From assembly GCA_038117225.1 (NCBI GenBank), contig JAYOFM010000011.1, forward strand, positions 1 through 43,228: a stretch of 43,228 nt of DNA, written 5' to 3'. The notes beneath the pieces are model-generated. The model was not told the origin of the DNA. It searched no databases and saw only the letters and a program-made list of their open reading frames with translations. This DNA is from JAYOFM01 sp038117225 (GTDB lineage: Bacteria; Pseudomonadota; Alphaproteobacteria; Rhodospirillales; Casp-alpha2). How positions within the stretch are numbered: position 1 is the first letter of the stretch; each line of letters opens with the position of its first letter. A program made the position numbers and the translations under genes. Positions 25,049 through 33,465 of this stretch are shown one piece after another.

Positions 25049-26503
25049 ATGCAGATCGCCGACAATAAGCTTTTCCGCCAGCAGTGTTACATCGACGGCC
25101 AATGGACCGACGCCGACAGCGGTGACACCTTCGAGGTCAAGAACCCGGCCACCGGCGCGGTTCTCGGCACCGTGCCAAAGATGGGCGCCGCCGAGACCCG
25201 CCGCGCCATCGAGGCCGCCAACGCCGCGTGGCCGGCGTGGCGCGCCAAGACATCCAAGGAACGGGCCGCCATCCTGCGCCGCTGGTACGAGCTGATGCTG
25301 GAAAACCAGAAGGACCTTGCGGTGATGATGACCGCCGAACAGGGCAAGCCGATGGCCGAGGCCATGGGCGAGGTCGCCTACGCGGCGTCGTTCATCGAGT
25401 GGTTCGCCGAAGAAGGCAAACGGATCTACGGCGACACCATTCCGCAGCACGGGCCCGACAAGCGCATCGTCGTCATCAAGGAACCGATTGGCGTCGTCGC
25501 CGCCATTACGCCGTGGAATTTCCCCGCCGCCATGATCACCCGCAAGGCCGGCCCGGCGCTCGCCGCCGGCTGCCCGATGGTCATCAAGCCGGCCTCCGAG
25601 ACGCCGTTCTCGGCGCTAGCAATCGCAGAACTCGCCGAACGGGCCGGCGTGCCCAAAGGCGTGCTCAGCGTTATCACCGGGTCGGCGCGCGAAATCGGCG
25701 GCGAGATCACCTCGAACCCGATCGTGCGCAAGCTGTCGTTCACCGGCTCGACGGAGATCGGCAAGGTGTTGATGCAGCAATGCGCCGCGACGGTGAAGAA
25801 GACCTCTATGGAACTCGGCGGCAACGCCCCGTTCATCGTCTTCAATGACGCCGATATCGACGCCGCCGTGCAGGGTGCGATGATGTCGAAATACCGCAAC
25901 ACCGGCCAGACCTGCGTCTGCGCCAACCGGCTCTACGTGCAGAACGACGTCTACGAGGAATTCACCGCCAAACTGGCGCAGGCGGCATCCGCCATGATCG
26001 TCGGCGATGGCCTCGCCGGCGAAACCCAGCAAGGTCCGCTGATCAACATGGCGGCGGTGGAAAAGGTCGAGGAGCATATCGAAGACGCGCTCGACAAGGG
26101 CGCGCGCGTGGTAGTCGGCGGCAAGCGCCACGATCTCGGCGGCACCTTCTTCCAACCCACTGTACTCGCCGACGTCACCCAGGAGATGAAGGTCGCCAAG
26201 GAGGAAACATTCGGCCCGGTGGCGCCGCTGTTCCGATTCGGCGACGATGCCGAGGTCATCCGCATGGCCAACGACACCGAATTCGGTCTCGCCGCCTATT
26301 TCTATTCACGCGACATCGGTCGCGTCTGGAAGACCGCGGAAGCGCTTGAATACGGCATCGTCGGTATCAACGAGGGCATCATCTCGACCGAGGTCGCGCC
26401 GTTCGGGGGCATGAAGGAATCCGGCACCGGCCGCGAGGGATCGCACTACGGCATCGAGGAATACGTAGAGATCAAATATCTCTGCATGGGCGGGATTAAT
26501 TGA
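25049..26503 (+). CDS. gabD: succinate-semialdehyde dehydrogenase (NAD(P)+)
   Basis: The 484-residue product is an aldehyde dehydrogenase of the GabD type: 'ITPWNFPAAMITRKAGPALA', 'FTGSTEIGKVLMQQCA', the general-base Glu in 'KTSMELGGNAPFIVF', and the catalytic Cys in 'NTGQTCVCANRLYVQ'. The C-terminal 'APFGGMKESGTGREGSHYGI' is typical of succinate-semialdehyde and related enzymes. It oxidises succinate semialdehyde to succinate, as in GABA degradation. The ATG at 25049 is preceded by CAAGGAG. It is a single-gene unit ending in a strong terminator. Close relatives acting on glutarate semialdehyde cannot be told apart by motif. Confidence 0.92.
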   Translation: MQIADNKLFRQQCYIDGQWTDADSGDTFEVKNPATGAVLGTVPKMGAAETRRAIEAANAAWPAWRAKTSKERAAILRRWYELMLENQKDLAVMMTAEQGKPMAEAMGEVAYAASFIEWFAEEGKRIYGDTIPQHGPDKRIVVIKEPIGVVAAITPWNFPAAMITRKAGPALAAGCPMVIKPASETPFSALAIAELAERAGVPKGVLSVITGSAREIGGEITSNPIVRKLSFTGSTEIGKVLMQQCAATVKKTSMELGGNAPFIVFNDADIDAAVQGAMMSKYRNTGQTCVCANRLYVQNDVYEEFTAKLAQAASAMIVGDGLAGETQQGPLINMAAVEKVEEHIEDALDKGARVVVGGKRHDLGGTFFQPTVLADVTQEMKVAKEETFGPVAPLFRFGDDAEVIRMANDTEFGLAAYFYSRDIGRVWKTAEALEYGIVGINEGIISTEVAPFGGMKESGTGREGSHYGIEEYVEIKYLCMGGIN

Positions 26504-26542
26504 CGTTCGGGACAAATCATCCCGAAAATCGGGTTCTGGGAC

Positions 26543-26568
26543 GGGGCGGCTTCGGTCGCCCCTTTTTT
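26543..26568 (+). terminator. rho-independent terminator of gabD
   Basis: GGGGCGGC pairs with GTCGCCCC across a UUCG tetraloop, followed by TTTTTT. It lies 40 bases after the gabD stop. This is an ideal intrinsic terminator. Confidence 0.95.
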
Positions 26569-26686
26569 ACATACTATCATATTTAAACAAAAGTGGCGCC
26601 GCCGTGTTGGGGAAATCCACAATACCTTCGGCCGCGCAACACGTTCAGGATCACCCGTACGGTGGGTGACTAGACGAACGATCGTG

Positions 26687-26733
26687 CCGCCGCCACATAT
26701 CAGGTCGAAGACAGACTAGGCATGTGGCGGCGG
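26687..26733. repeat. 12-bp perfect inverted repeat upstream of histidine kinase
   Basis: CCGCCGCCACAT (26687-26698) and ATGTGGCGGCGG (26722-26733) are exact reverse complements separated by 23 bases, ending 82 bases before the kinase ATG. A second, smaller inverted repeat TCACCC...GGGTGA lies at 26651-26669. They could form an RNA hairpin in the leader or be operator sites. No gene is seen between 26569 and 26815. Confidence 0.6.
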
Positions 26734-26815
26734 TCGATTGGCCCAAGCAGCGGCCTTTGGAACGTTCCCACCGCCGCTTCAGCGCACGACCGGCAACAAC
26801 TCAGGAGGGCCGTTA

Positions 26816-28594
26816 ATGACGTTCCGCGCCATCCTGTTTATAGGCCTCACGCTTATTTCAATCCTCCCGGTGGCGGTATTGACCGTTTGGACGGGTTATA
26901 CGGCCTTCGATCAACGCATGGCGACGGCGTCGGAAAGTCATCTGGTGCTGGCCCGCAACCTTACCGGTGCCCTGTCGCGTTACGTTCGCGATGTGGAATC
27001 GGTATTTCGCACCGTTTCCCAGAACATGCGCGACAAAGCCTCCGACGAAATGTTGAGGCCTCTGTTGCGGGATCTGCACTTCGATCATGTGGATATCATC
27101 GATGGCGGGGGACGGATACTGGCGCAACGCTGCGGCATGCGCTGCGCAGACAAGGATCGATTCGCATCCGCGATAATCGACCGTCTGGCGCCGCAAATAT
27201 CGGCGGCGCGGGAGATGCCGGGCATGGTATATATGAGCGGCGTGATACCCGGCGAGTCGGGCGCGCCGACGATTTTTCTTCTACTTGGGCACCCGGACGC
27301 CACCTTCACGTTGGGCGTGTTGGCGACGGATTATATCCGCGCCATACAGCGCAGCGTGACGTTTGGCGAAAAAGGCCACGCCGCCATCGTTGATCAGCAT
27401 GGCCGCGTCCTCGCCCACCCCAACGCCACATGGACAATGTCCATGAAGAACATCTCCAAGGTTTCCGCAGTCCGCAAGATGATGGCCGGAAAAACGGGTG
27501 TGGTCGAATTTTACTCGCCCGCCCTCAAAGCCGACATGATCGCGGGACATACGGTGGAGCCACGAACCGGTTGGGGTATCATGATTCCGCAACCGGTTTC
27601 CGAACTGGCGGCGGAGGCGTCGCATGCGCGCGATGCCGCCATATTGATCGGCGGCAGTGGCGTCGTCGTTGCCGTCCTGATTGCGTGGTGGTTGGCGGGT
27701 TTGCTGGCGCGGCCATTGCAGGCTCTGGTGGCAACCGCCGACGACGTCGCGGCGGGCAATCTCGATGCACGGGCACGGGCCGAGAACATCTGGCTGACGC
27801 GGGAATTGAAGGACCTCATGGCGGCTTTCAACGGCATGATCGAGAGTCTCGCCCGAAAGAACCGCGAAGCGACCGCGCTCGCCGCCGCCGCCGAAGAGGC
27901 AAACAGTGCCAAATCTGACTTCCTATCCAATGTCAGTCACGAACTTCGCACGCCATTGAACGCGGTCATGGGGTTTTCCCAACTGATAGATCAGTTGCCG
28001 GAGGGTCCCGTCGATCGTGATCGCGTGAAGGCATGGGGTCACCAAATCCTGACGTCCGGCCGCCACCTACTGCGCCTGGTCGACGATATTCTTAGTCTTT
28101 CCGAAATTGATACGGGCCGCTTAAAGCTAAACAAGACCGCCGTGGCGGTTGGCGACGTTCTGGCGGCATGCGAACAACACTGCGGCGAGCGCGCCCGGGC
28201 GGCGGAAATTAACCTCACGTTCACAGTGGCCGCCGGCGTCGACACCGTGACCGCTGACTCGGAGCGCCTCGACCAAGTGCTGCGAAGTCTGATCGAGAAT
28301 GCCATAAAGTACACCGACCCTGGCGGGCAAGTTCAGGTGTTCGCCCGGCCCGGTTCGCCACGAGGCGTTAAGTTTGTCATTGAGGACAATGGTCACGGTA
28401 TCGCCGCCGAGGATCAGGAACGTATCCTGGCGCCGTTCGAACAGGTCCGCCGGAACCATTTCGATGCCACCAACGAAGGCTTCGGCCTGGGATTGTCGCT
28501 GGCCCGCCATCTAGTCGAAATGCACGGAGGCACGTTGACCCTCGAAAGCACCGTCGGTACGGGCACTACTGTCTCCGTCCATCTACCTGCCTGA
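26816..28594 (+). CDS. membrane sensor histidine kinase (Cache-HAMP-HisKA-HATPase)
   Basis: The 592-residue product has a first membrane helix at about 5-27, a periplasmic dCache-like sensor domain (about 28-278, including 'AAIVDQHGRVLAHPN'), a second helix at about 283-303 ('DAAILIGGSGVVVAVLIAWW'), a HAMP segment, and the kinase core: phospho-acceptor H375 in 'LSNVSHELRTPLNAVMGF', N-box 'SLIENAIKYTDPG', G1 'VIEDNGHGIAAEDQ' and G2 'GFGLGLSLARHLVEMHGG'. It should autophosphorylate in response to a periplasmic signal. No receiver domain is fused and no response regulator lies beside it, so its partner is elsewhere. The ATG follows AGGAGGG. It stands alone, between gabD and gor. Confidence 0.92.
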   Translation: MTFRAILFIGLTLISILPVAVLTVWTGYTAFDQRMATASESHLVLARNLTGALSRYVRDVESVFRTVSQNMRDKASDEMLRPLLRDLHFDHVDIIDGGGRILAQRCGMRCADKDRFASAIIDRLAPQISAAREMPGMVYMSGVIPGESGAPTIFLLLGHPDATFTLGVLATDYIRAIQRSVTFGEKGHAAIVDQHGRVLAHPNATWTMSMKNISKVSAVRKMMAGKTGVVEFYSPALKADMIAGHTVEPRTGWGIMIPQPVSELAAEASHARDAAILIGGSGVVVAVLIAWWLAGLLARPLQALVATADDVAAGNLDARARAENIWLTRELKDLMAAFNGMIESLARKNREATALAAAAEEANSAKSDFLSNVSHELRTPLNAVMGFSQLIDQLPEGPVDRDRVKAWGHQILTSGRHLLRLVDDILSLSEIDTGRLKLNKTAVAVGDVLAACEQHCGERARAAEINLTFTVAAGVDTVTADSERLDQVLRSLIENAIKYTDPGGQVQVFARPGSPRGVKFVIEDNGHGIAAEDQERILAPFEQVRRNHFDATNEGFGLGLSLARHLVEMHGGTLTLESTVGTGTTVSVHLPA

Positions 28595-28750
28595 TCTGGC
28601 GTTCGCGACGGCCGTCGTCGCCACCGTGATCACGCGCTCGTCATCGCCGCGGGCTGGCCGCGGAGGGGCGGGCGGCTTATATGTTGCGTCTGATCCATCA
28701 TCAACGGCCGCCCCGCCGGGCGCGTCACATCCGGGGGGAACGCAGATCAC

Positions 28751-30121
28751 ATGGCCGAGTTTGACTATGACCTAATCACCATCGGCGCCGGTTCGGGCGG
28801 TGTCCGGGCATCGCGCTTCGCCGCCGGCCGGCACGGCAAACGCGTTGCCGTGGTCGAGAACATGCGCGTCGGCGGCACCTGCGTCATGCGCGGTTGCGTG
28901 CCGAAGAAACTGCTGGTCCTGGGCGCCCACTACGCCGATGATTTCGAGGACGCGCGCGGCTTCGGCTGGGACCCGGGCGAGCCCACCTTCGATTGGCCGC
29001 GGCTAATCGCCGCCAAGGACGCCGAACTCGACCGGTTGGAAGGCGTCTATCACCGCATCCTACGCGAAGCCGGGGTCGCGGAGCTTTGGGGCACCGGCAG
29101 GGTCATCGATGCCCATACGGTCGAGGTTTCAGGCAAGACCCACACGGCGGAGAACATCCTCATCGCCACCGGTGGCTGGCCGATGATGCCGCAAGTTCCC
29201 GGCATCGAGCACGTCATCACATCGAATGAGGCGCTCAACCTCAAGGAATTGCCGAAACGCATCGTCATCGTCGGCGGCGGCTACATCGCGGTCGAGTTCG
29301 CCGGCATTTTCAACGCCATGGGCTCCCAGGTGACGCTGATCATCCGCGCCGACAACCCGCTGCGCGGCTTCGACGACGTGATTCGCAACACCCTGCGCAC
29401 GGAAATGGAAAAACGCGGCATCCGCGTCAGGTGCGAAACCCGCGTCAACTCCATTGAACCGATGGACAAGGGCGGCTATTCCCTGCGTCTCGACCAAGTG
29501 GAAATGATCGAAGCCGACCAGGTGATGTATGCCACCGGCCGCGCCCCCAACACCAAGGGAATGGGCCTGGCCGACGCCGGCGTCGAGCTCGACGACAAGG
29601 GCGCGATCATCGTCGATGCCTATTCAAAAACCACGGTCGACGGCATCTACGCCATCGGCGACGTCACCAACCGCATGAACCTGACGCCGGTGGCCATCGC
29701 CGAGGGCATGGCCCTGGTGCGCACCCTTTACGACGGCCAGCCGACGGCCATGGATTACGACAACATTCCGACCGCCGTGTTCAGCCAACCGCCCATCGGC
29801 ACCGTCGGCCTGAGCGAGGCCGAGGCTCGGCGGGACCACGATGTCAGCATCTTCCAGTCGCGCTTTCGGCCCATGAAGCACACGCTTTCCGGGCGCGACG
29901 AAATGACGGTCATGAAGATCATCGTCGACAAGGCCAGTGACCGGGTGCTCGGCTGTCACATGGTCGGCCTGGACGCGCCGGAAATCATTCAAGGCATCGG
30001 CATCGCGCTCACCTGCGGCGCCACCAAGGCACAGTTCGATTCCACCATCGGCATCCACCCGACGGCGGCCGAGGAACTGGTGACCATGCGCGAACCGGTG
30101 CCCGATGACTGCGACGAATAG
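28751..30121 (+). CDS. gor: glutathione-disulfide reductase
   Basis: The 456-residue product is a class-I FAD disulfide oxidoreductase: 'ITIGAGSGGVRASRFAA' (FAD), redox-active cysteines in 'GGTCVMRGCVPKKLLV', 'IVIVGGGYIAVEFAGIF' (NADPH), 'YAIGDVTNRMNLTPVAI' and the C-terminal 'TIGIHPTAAEELVTMREP' with the active-site His. The 'MRGCVPKK' variant is that of glutathione reductase rather than dihydrolipoamide dehydrogenase or mercuric reductase. It regenerates GSH from GSSG with NADPH. The ATG lies after GGGGGGAACG. The MaoC gene follows 18 bases later and is likely co-transcribed. Confidence 0.93.
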   Translation: MAEFDYDLITIGAGSGGVRASRFAAGRHGKRVAVVENMRVGGTCVMRGCVPKKLLVLGAHYADDFEDARGFGWDPGEPTFDWPRLIAAKDAELDRLEGVYHRILREAGVAELWGTGRVIDAHTVEVSGKTHTAENILIATGGWPMMPQVPGIEHVITSNEALNLKELPKRIVIVGGGYIAVEFAGIFNAMGSQVTLIIRADNPLRGFDDVIRNTLRTEMEKRGIRVRCETRVNSIEPMDKGGYSLRLDQVEMIEADQVMYATGRAPNTKGMGLADAGVELDDKGAIIVDAYSKTTVDGIYAIGDVTNRMNLTPVAIAEGMALVRTLYDGQPTAMDYDNIPTAVFSQPPIGTVGLSEAEARRDHDVSIFQSRFRPMKHTLSGRDEMTVMKIIVDKASDRVLGCHMVGLDAPEIIQGIGIALTCGATKAQFDSTIGIHPTAAEELVTMREPVPDDCDE

Positions 30122-30139
30122 TTTCCCGGAGGCCCGATC

Positions 30140-30610
30140 ATGACCGAGGCGTTCGACCCGGCATCCCATACCGTCGTGCCGCCGCGCGGTTTCGACGACC
30201 TGAGCGTCGGCGAAACCTTCGCCATGCCGTCGCGGACCATGACCGACGCCCTGTTCGCCGCCTTCCAATTGGCGTCGGGCGACAATCATCCGATTCATTA
30301 CGACGTGGAATACTGCAAGCGTCATGGCCACCGAGGACTGCTGGCGCATGGATTTCAGGTGATGATCCAGACCTGCATCGGCGCCGGCCCCCTGGCCCAC
30401 GCCATCGGCGACGCCCTGATCGGCTTCATCGAGGCCTCGGCGAAATGGCACGGACCGGTCCATGCCGGCGACACGGTCTATCCGGCGGTCGAAATCATTG
30501 ACCTCGAACGCCAGAACACCACCGGCGTCGTTACCGTCCGCGCCACCGTGCACAATCAAAACGGCGATCTGGTGATGGACGGCGAACAGAAGTACCTGCT
30601 GCGGCTCTAG
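30140..30610 (+). CDS. MaoC-family dehydratase (hot-dog fold)
   Basis: The 156-residue product is a single hot-dog domain of MaoC/(R)-hydratase type: 'DLSVGETFAMPSRTMTDALF' then 'ASGDNHPIHYDVEYCKRHGH', where D and H in 'SGDNHPIHYD' match the catalytic Asp and His of (R)-specific enoyl-CoA hydratases, and 'GLLAHGFQVM' follows. It may hydrate an enoyl-CoA; members also act in side-chain or ethylmalonyl-CoA pathway steps. Its specific substrate is not readable. It is preceded by CCCGGAGG and follows gor closely, which looks like simple operon proximity. Confidence 0.85.
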   Translation: MTEAFDPASHTVVPPRGFDDLSVGETFAMPSRTMTDALFAAFQLASGDNHPIHYDVEYCKRHGHRGLLAHGFQVMIQTCIGAGPLAHAIGDALIGFIEASAKWHGPVHAGDTVYPAVEIIDLERQNTTGVVTVRATVHNQNGDLVMDGEQKYLLRL

Positions 30611-30680
30611 ACCCTGGTAAGGGTTTTGCTGGAAAAACCGGCCCCGGCGGCTTATATCGTGGCGCTGGACGCTTCTGGGT

Positions 30681-30705
30681 GCCTGGATCGACGGTGATCC
30701 CAGGC
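30681..30705 (+). promoter_or_regulatory. leader hairpin before DAHP synthase gene
   Basis: GCCTGGATC pairs with GATCCCAGGC (one base bulged) in the 120-base gap before the DAHP synthase ATG. There is no T-run and no obvious Trp/Phe/Tyr-rich leader peptide, so attenuation is not shown. It may simply be a stable leader structure. A CTTATAT box lies at about 30650-30656. Confidence 0.3.
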
Positions 30706-30730
30706 AGGCGTTTGCAGAAAGGTTTCAGTG

Positions 30731-32107
30731 ATGGTTGAAAAATGGTCGCCCGATAGCTGGCGTGGCAAACCGGCGCTGCACATTCCGGAATATCCGGACG
30801 CGGCGAAGCTTGGTGATGTGGAAGCGACGCTGCGTCGCTCGCCGCCGCTTGTTTTTGCTGGCGAGGCCCGCAATCTGAAACGTGCCCTCGGTAAGGCCGT
30901 GGCCGGCGAGGCCTTCGTCCTGCAGGGCGGCGACTGCGCCGAGAGCTTCGCCGAATTCCATGCCGACAACATCCGTGACACCTTCCGCGTGCTGCTGCAG
31001 ATGGCCGTTGTGCTGACCTACGGCGCGGCCCTGCCGGTGATCAAGATGGGCCGGCTCGCCGGGCAGTTCGCCAAGCCGCGATCAAGCCCGATGGAGACCA
31101 TCGGCGACGTGACGCTCGACAGCTACAAGGGCGACATGATCAACGGCATGGATTTCACGGCGGAAGAACGCGTACCCGACCCGGAACGGCTGCTGCGCGT
31201 CTATAATCAATCGGCATCGACGCTCAACCTGTTGCGCGCCTTCGCCCAGGGCGGTTATGCCGATCTGCACAAGGTGCATCAGTGGACGCTCGGCAATGTC
31301 GCCGGCAGCCCGGCGGCGGAACGCTACCAGGACCTGGCCGATCGGCTCGACGAGACCCTGGCCTTCATGGCCGCCTGCGGATTGACCAGCGAGACCACGC
31401 GGGAAATACGCGAGACCGATTTCTATACCGCGCACGAAGCCTTGCTGCTGCCCTATGAGCAGGCGCTGACCCGTGTCGATTCGACGTCCGGCGACTGGTA
31501 CGACACCTCGGCGCATTTCCTGTGGATCGGTGACCGCACCCGTCAGCCGGACCACGCGCACGTGGAATTCCTGCGCGGCGTCGGCAATCCCATCGGCATG
31601 AAGTGCGGTCCGTCGCTGGAGCCGGACGAACTGATCCGGCTCATCGATATCCTCAATCCGCTGAACGAATCCGGCCGGCTGACCCTGATTTCGCGCTTCG
31701 GCGCCGACAAGGTCAACGACGGCCTGCCCCGGTTGGTGCGCCGGGTGGCGGCGGAAGGCCGCAACGTGGTGTGGATCTGCGATCCCATGCACGGCAACAC
31801 CATCACCAGCGCCACCGGCTACAAGACGCGGCCCGTCGATCGCATCCTCGCCGAGGTCCGCGGCTTCTTCGACGTCCACGCCGCCGAGGGCACCCATGCC
31901 GGCGGCGTGCATTTCGAGATGACCGGCCAGAACGTCACCGAATGTACCGGCGGCGCCTTCGATATTACCGACGACGACCTGTCGGCGCGCTATCATACCC
32001 ACTGTGATCCCCGGCTGAACGCGCAGCAGGCGCTGGAATTGGCGTTCCTGCTGGCGGAAACGCTGAAACAGGGGCGTCAGGAAAAACGGGCGGCCGTCGC
32101 TTCCTGA
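30731..32107 (+). CDS. aroG: class II 3-deoxy-7-phosphoheptulonate (DAHP) synthase
   Basis: The 458-residue product is a plant/actinobacterial-type (class II) DAHP synthase, which condenses PEP and erythrose-4-phosphate in the first step of the shikimate pathway. Family blocks are 'VLQGGDCAESFAEFHADNIR', 'VIKMGRLAGQFAKPRSSPME', 'HFLWIGDRTRQPDHAHVEFL', 'GNPIGMKCGPSLEPDELIRL', 'VVWICDPMHGNT' and the metal-binding 'CTGGAFDITDDDLSARYHTH'. The start may be GTG 30728 or the adjacent ATG 30731; I prefer ATG. The cysteine in 'GGDCAES' and the His and Asp of 'CDPMHGNT' are metal ligands. The nicotinate phosphoribosyltransferase gene follows after 23 bases. Confidence 0.94.
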   Translation: MVEKWSPDSWRGKPALHIPEYPDAAKLGDVEATLRRSPPLVFAGEARNLKRALGKAVAGEAFVLQGGDCAESFAEFHADNIRDTFRVLLQMAVVLTYGAALPVIKMGRLAGQFAKPRSSPMETIGDVTLDSYKGDMINGMDFTAEERVPDPERLLRVYNQSASTLNLLRAFAQGGYADLHKVHQWTLGNVAGSPAAERYQDLADRLDETLAFMAACGLTSETTREIRETDFYTAHEALLLPYEQALTRVDSTSGDWYDTSAHFLWIGDRTRQPDHAHVEFLRGVGNPIGMKCGPSLEPDELIRLIDILNPLNESGRLTLISRFGADKVNDGLPRLVRRVAAEGRNVVWICDPMHGNTITSATGYKTRPVDRILAEVRGFFDVHAAEGTHAGGVHFEMTGQNVTECTGGAFDITDDDLSARYHTHCDPRLNAQQALELAFLLAETLKQGRQEKRAAVAS

Positions 32108-32130
32108 CCCGGCGCCCCGGAGACCCCGTC

Positions 32131-33321
32131 ATGGTGCTCAAGAGCGACGCCAAGTCGAAAGCCGCGCCAACCGACGGCGTCGCGGCATCGACCATCGCCG
32201 CCGTCGTGCCAAGCGCCGACGACGTCGCGCGATGGTCTGATCACTATTTCCTGAGAACCAAGGAAGCCATCGGCCGCTTCGGCGATGTCGAGGTCACCTA
32301 TGCCGTGTTCATGCGCCGGCCGGTGGTATTCGCGCCAAAACTGATGCTGGACTGGCTGCGGCGGATCGCCGACGAACGGGGTGTAGCGTTCGACATTACG
32401 ACGAATTTCGACGAGGGCCAGTGGGTCGGTGCCGGCGAGCCGCTGCTCTATATTACCGGCTCGCTCTATCATCTGGTCGATCTGGAGACCCTCTATCTGC
32501 AGAAGCTGGGCGCCGCCTGCGTCGCCGCCAACAATGCCTTTTCCATGTGCGTCGAATTGCCGAATACCGCCTTCATGGCCATGGACGCGCGCCACTGCGC
32601 CGGCTTGGAAATGACGGAAATGATGGCCTACGCCGCCGCCGTCGGATCGGACGCGGCGAAAGCCCAGGTCGGCGCCAAGGGCTTCGTCGGGAACGCCACC
32701 CGGGCGACCGCCCACTTCTTCGGCCGCGAGGACGGCATGGGGACCATGCCGCACGCCTTCATCGGCTATGCCGGGTCGACGTTGAAGGCGGCGGAAATGT
32801 ACGTCGACACCTTCCCCGATCAGCCGATCACCGTGCTGCCCGACTTCTTCGGCCAGGAAATCACCGACACCCTGACCGTCTGCCGCCGCTTTCCGGAAAT
32901 GGCCACCTCGGGCATGATTTCGGTGCGCCTGGATACCCATGGCGGACGCTATATCGAGGGCCTGGACCCGCAGCAATCCTACGCCGTGTTGGAGCGCCAC
33001 GCGCCCGAGGTCATCCGCCGCTACCGCAATGATGCCGAACTGCACCACCTGACCGGCACCGGCGTGTCCGCCGCCGCCATCTTCCATATGCGCGAACATC
33101 TCGACCAGGCCGGCTTCGACGCCGTGAAGATCGTCTGTTCCTCCGGTTTCGGGTTCGAGAAATGCCGCGTCATGGCCGACGCCGGCGCCCCCATCGACGT
33201 CGTCGGCACCGGTTCATACCTGCCCGACAAATGGCGTGAAACCTACGCCACCGCCGACATCGTCGCCTACAACGGCAAACCGCTGGTCAAGACCGGACGG
33301 GAGTTTCTTATTCGGAAATAG
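32131..33321 (+). CDS. pncB: nicotinate phosphoribosyltransferase
   Basis: The 396-residue product matches the NAPRTase family, which joins nicotinate and PRPP to form nicotinate mononucleotide in NAD salvage. Visible segments are 'SDHYFLRTKEAIGRFGD', 'GAKGFVGNATRATAHFFGRE', 'GTMPHAFIGYAGSTLKAAEM', 'SGMISVRLDTHGGRYIEGLD' and 'CSSGFGFEKCRVMADAGAPI' followed by 'DVVGTGSYLP', the phosphate-binding end of the barrel. The first 25 residues are an alanine-rich extension. It is close behind the DAHP synthase gene. The glutamine-dependent NAD synthetase is encoded at 37810-39474, so both ends of NAD salvage are in the window. It may also work on related substrates such as nicotinamide. Confidence 0.85.
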   Translation: MVLKSDAKSKAAPTDGVAASTIAAVVPSADDVARWSDHYFLRTKEAIGRFGDVEVTYAVFMRRPVVFAPKLMLDWLRRIADERGVAFDITTNFDEGQWVGAGEPLLYITGSLYHLVDLETLYLQKLGAACVAANNAFSMCVELPNTAFMAMDARHCAGLEMTEMMAYAAAVGSDAAKAQVGAKGFVGNATRATAHFFGREDGMGTMPHAFIGYAGSTLKAAEMYVDTFPDQPITVLPDFFGQEITDTLTVCRRFPEMATSGMISVRLDTHGGRYIEGLDPQQSYAVLERHAPEVIRRYRNDAELHHLTGTGVSAAAIFHMREHLDQAGFDAVKIVCSSGFGFEKCRVMADAGAPIDVVGTGSYLPDKWRETYATADIVAYNGKPLVKTGREFLIRK

Positions 33322-33338
33322 GGCGAACGGGAGGTTTC

Positions 33339-33403
33339 CCGCCACCAGCGTATCCTTTCTTACCGGATTTCGCTAAGAAAGGTTTAGGCCCTATCCTTTC
33401 GTA
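33339..33403. repeat. 65-bp direct repeat, left copy, with operator-like inverted repeat
   Basis: This segment recurs at 34721-34785 with 59 of 65 bases identical and no gaps. It contains a 29-bp inverted repeat (CCTTTCTTA at 33354-33362 and TAAGAAAGG at 33374-33382). A second, degenerate copy of the 29-mer begins at 33395 (CCTTTCGTA...TAATAAAGG, to 33423), 41 bases further on. A third small palindrome, TTACGTAA, lies at 33428-33435. All are immediately upstream of the Fic gene and look like operator sites for an autoregulatory DNA-binding protein. Confidence 0.85.
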
Positions 33404-33465
33404 GCGAATTTGGTTAATAAAGGTTCCTTACGTAACGGGTGACGCCCGGCGGAGGATTTCGTGCC

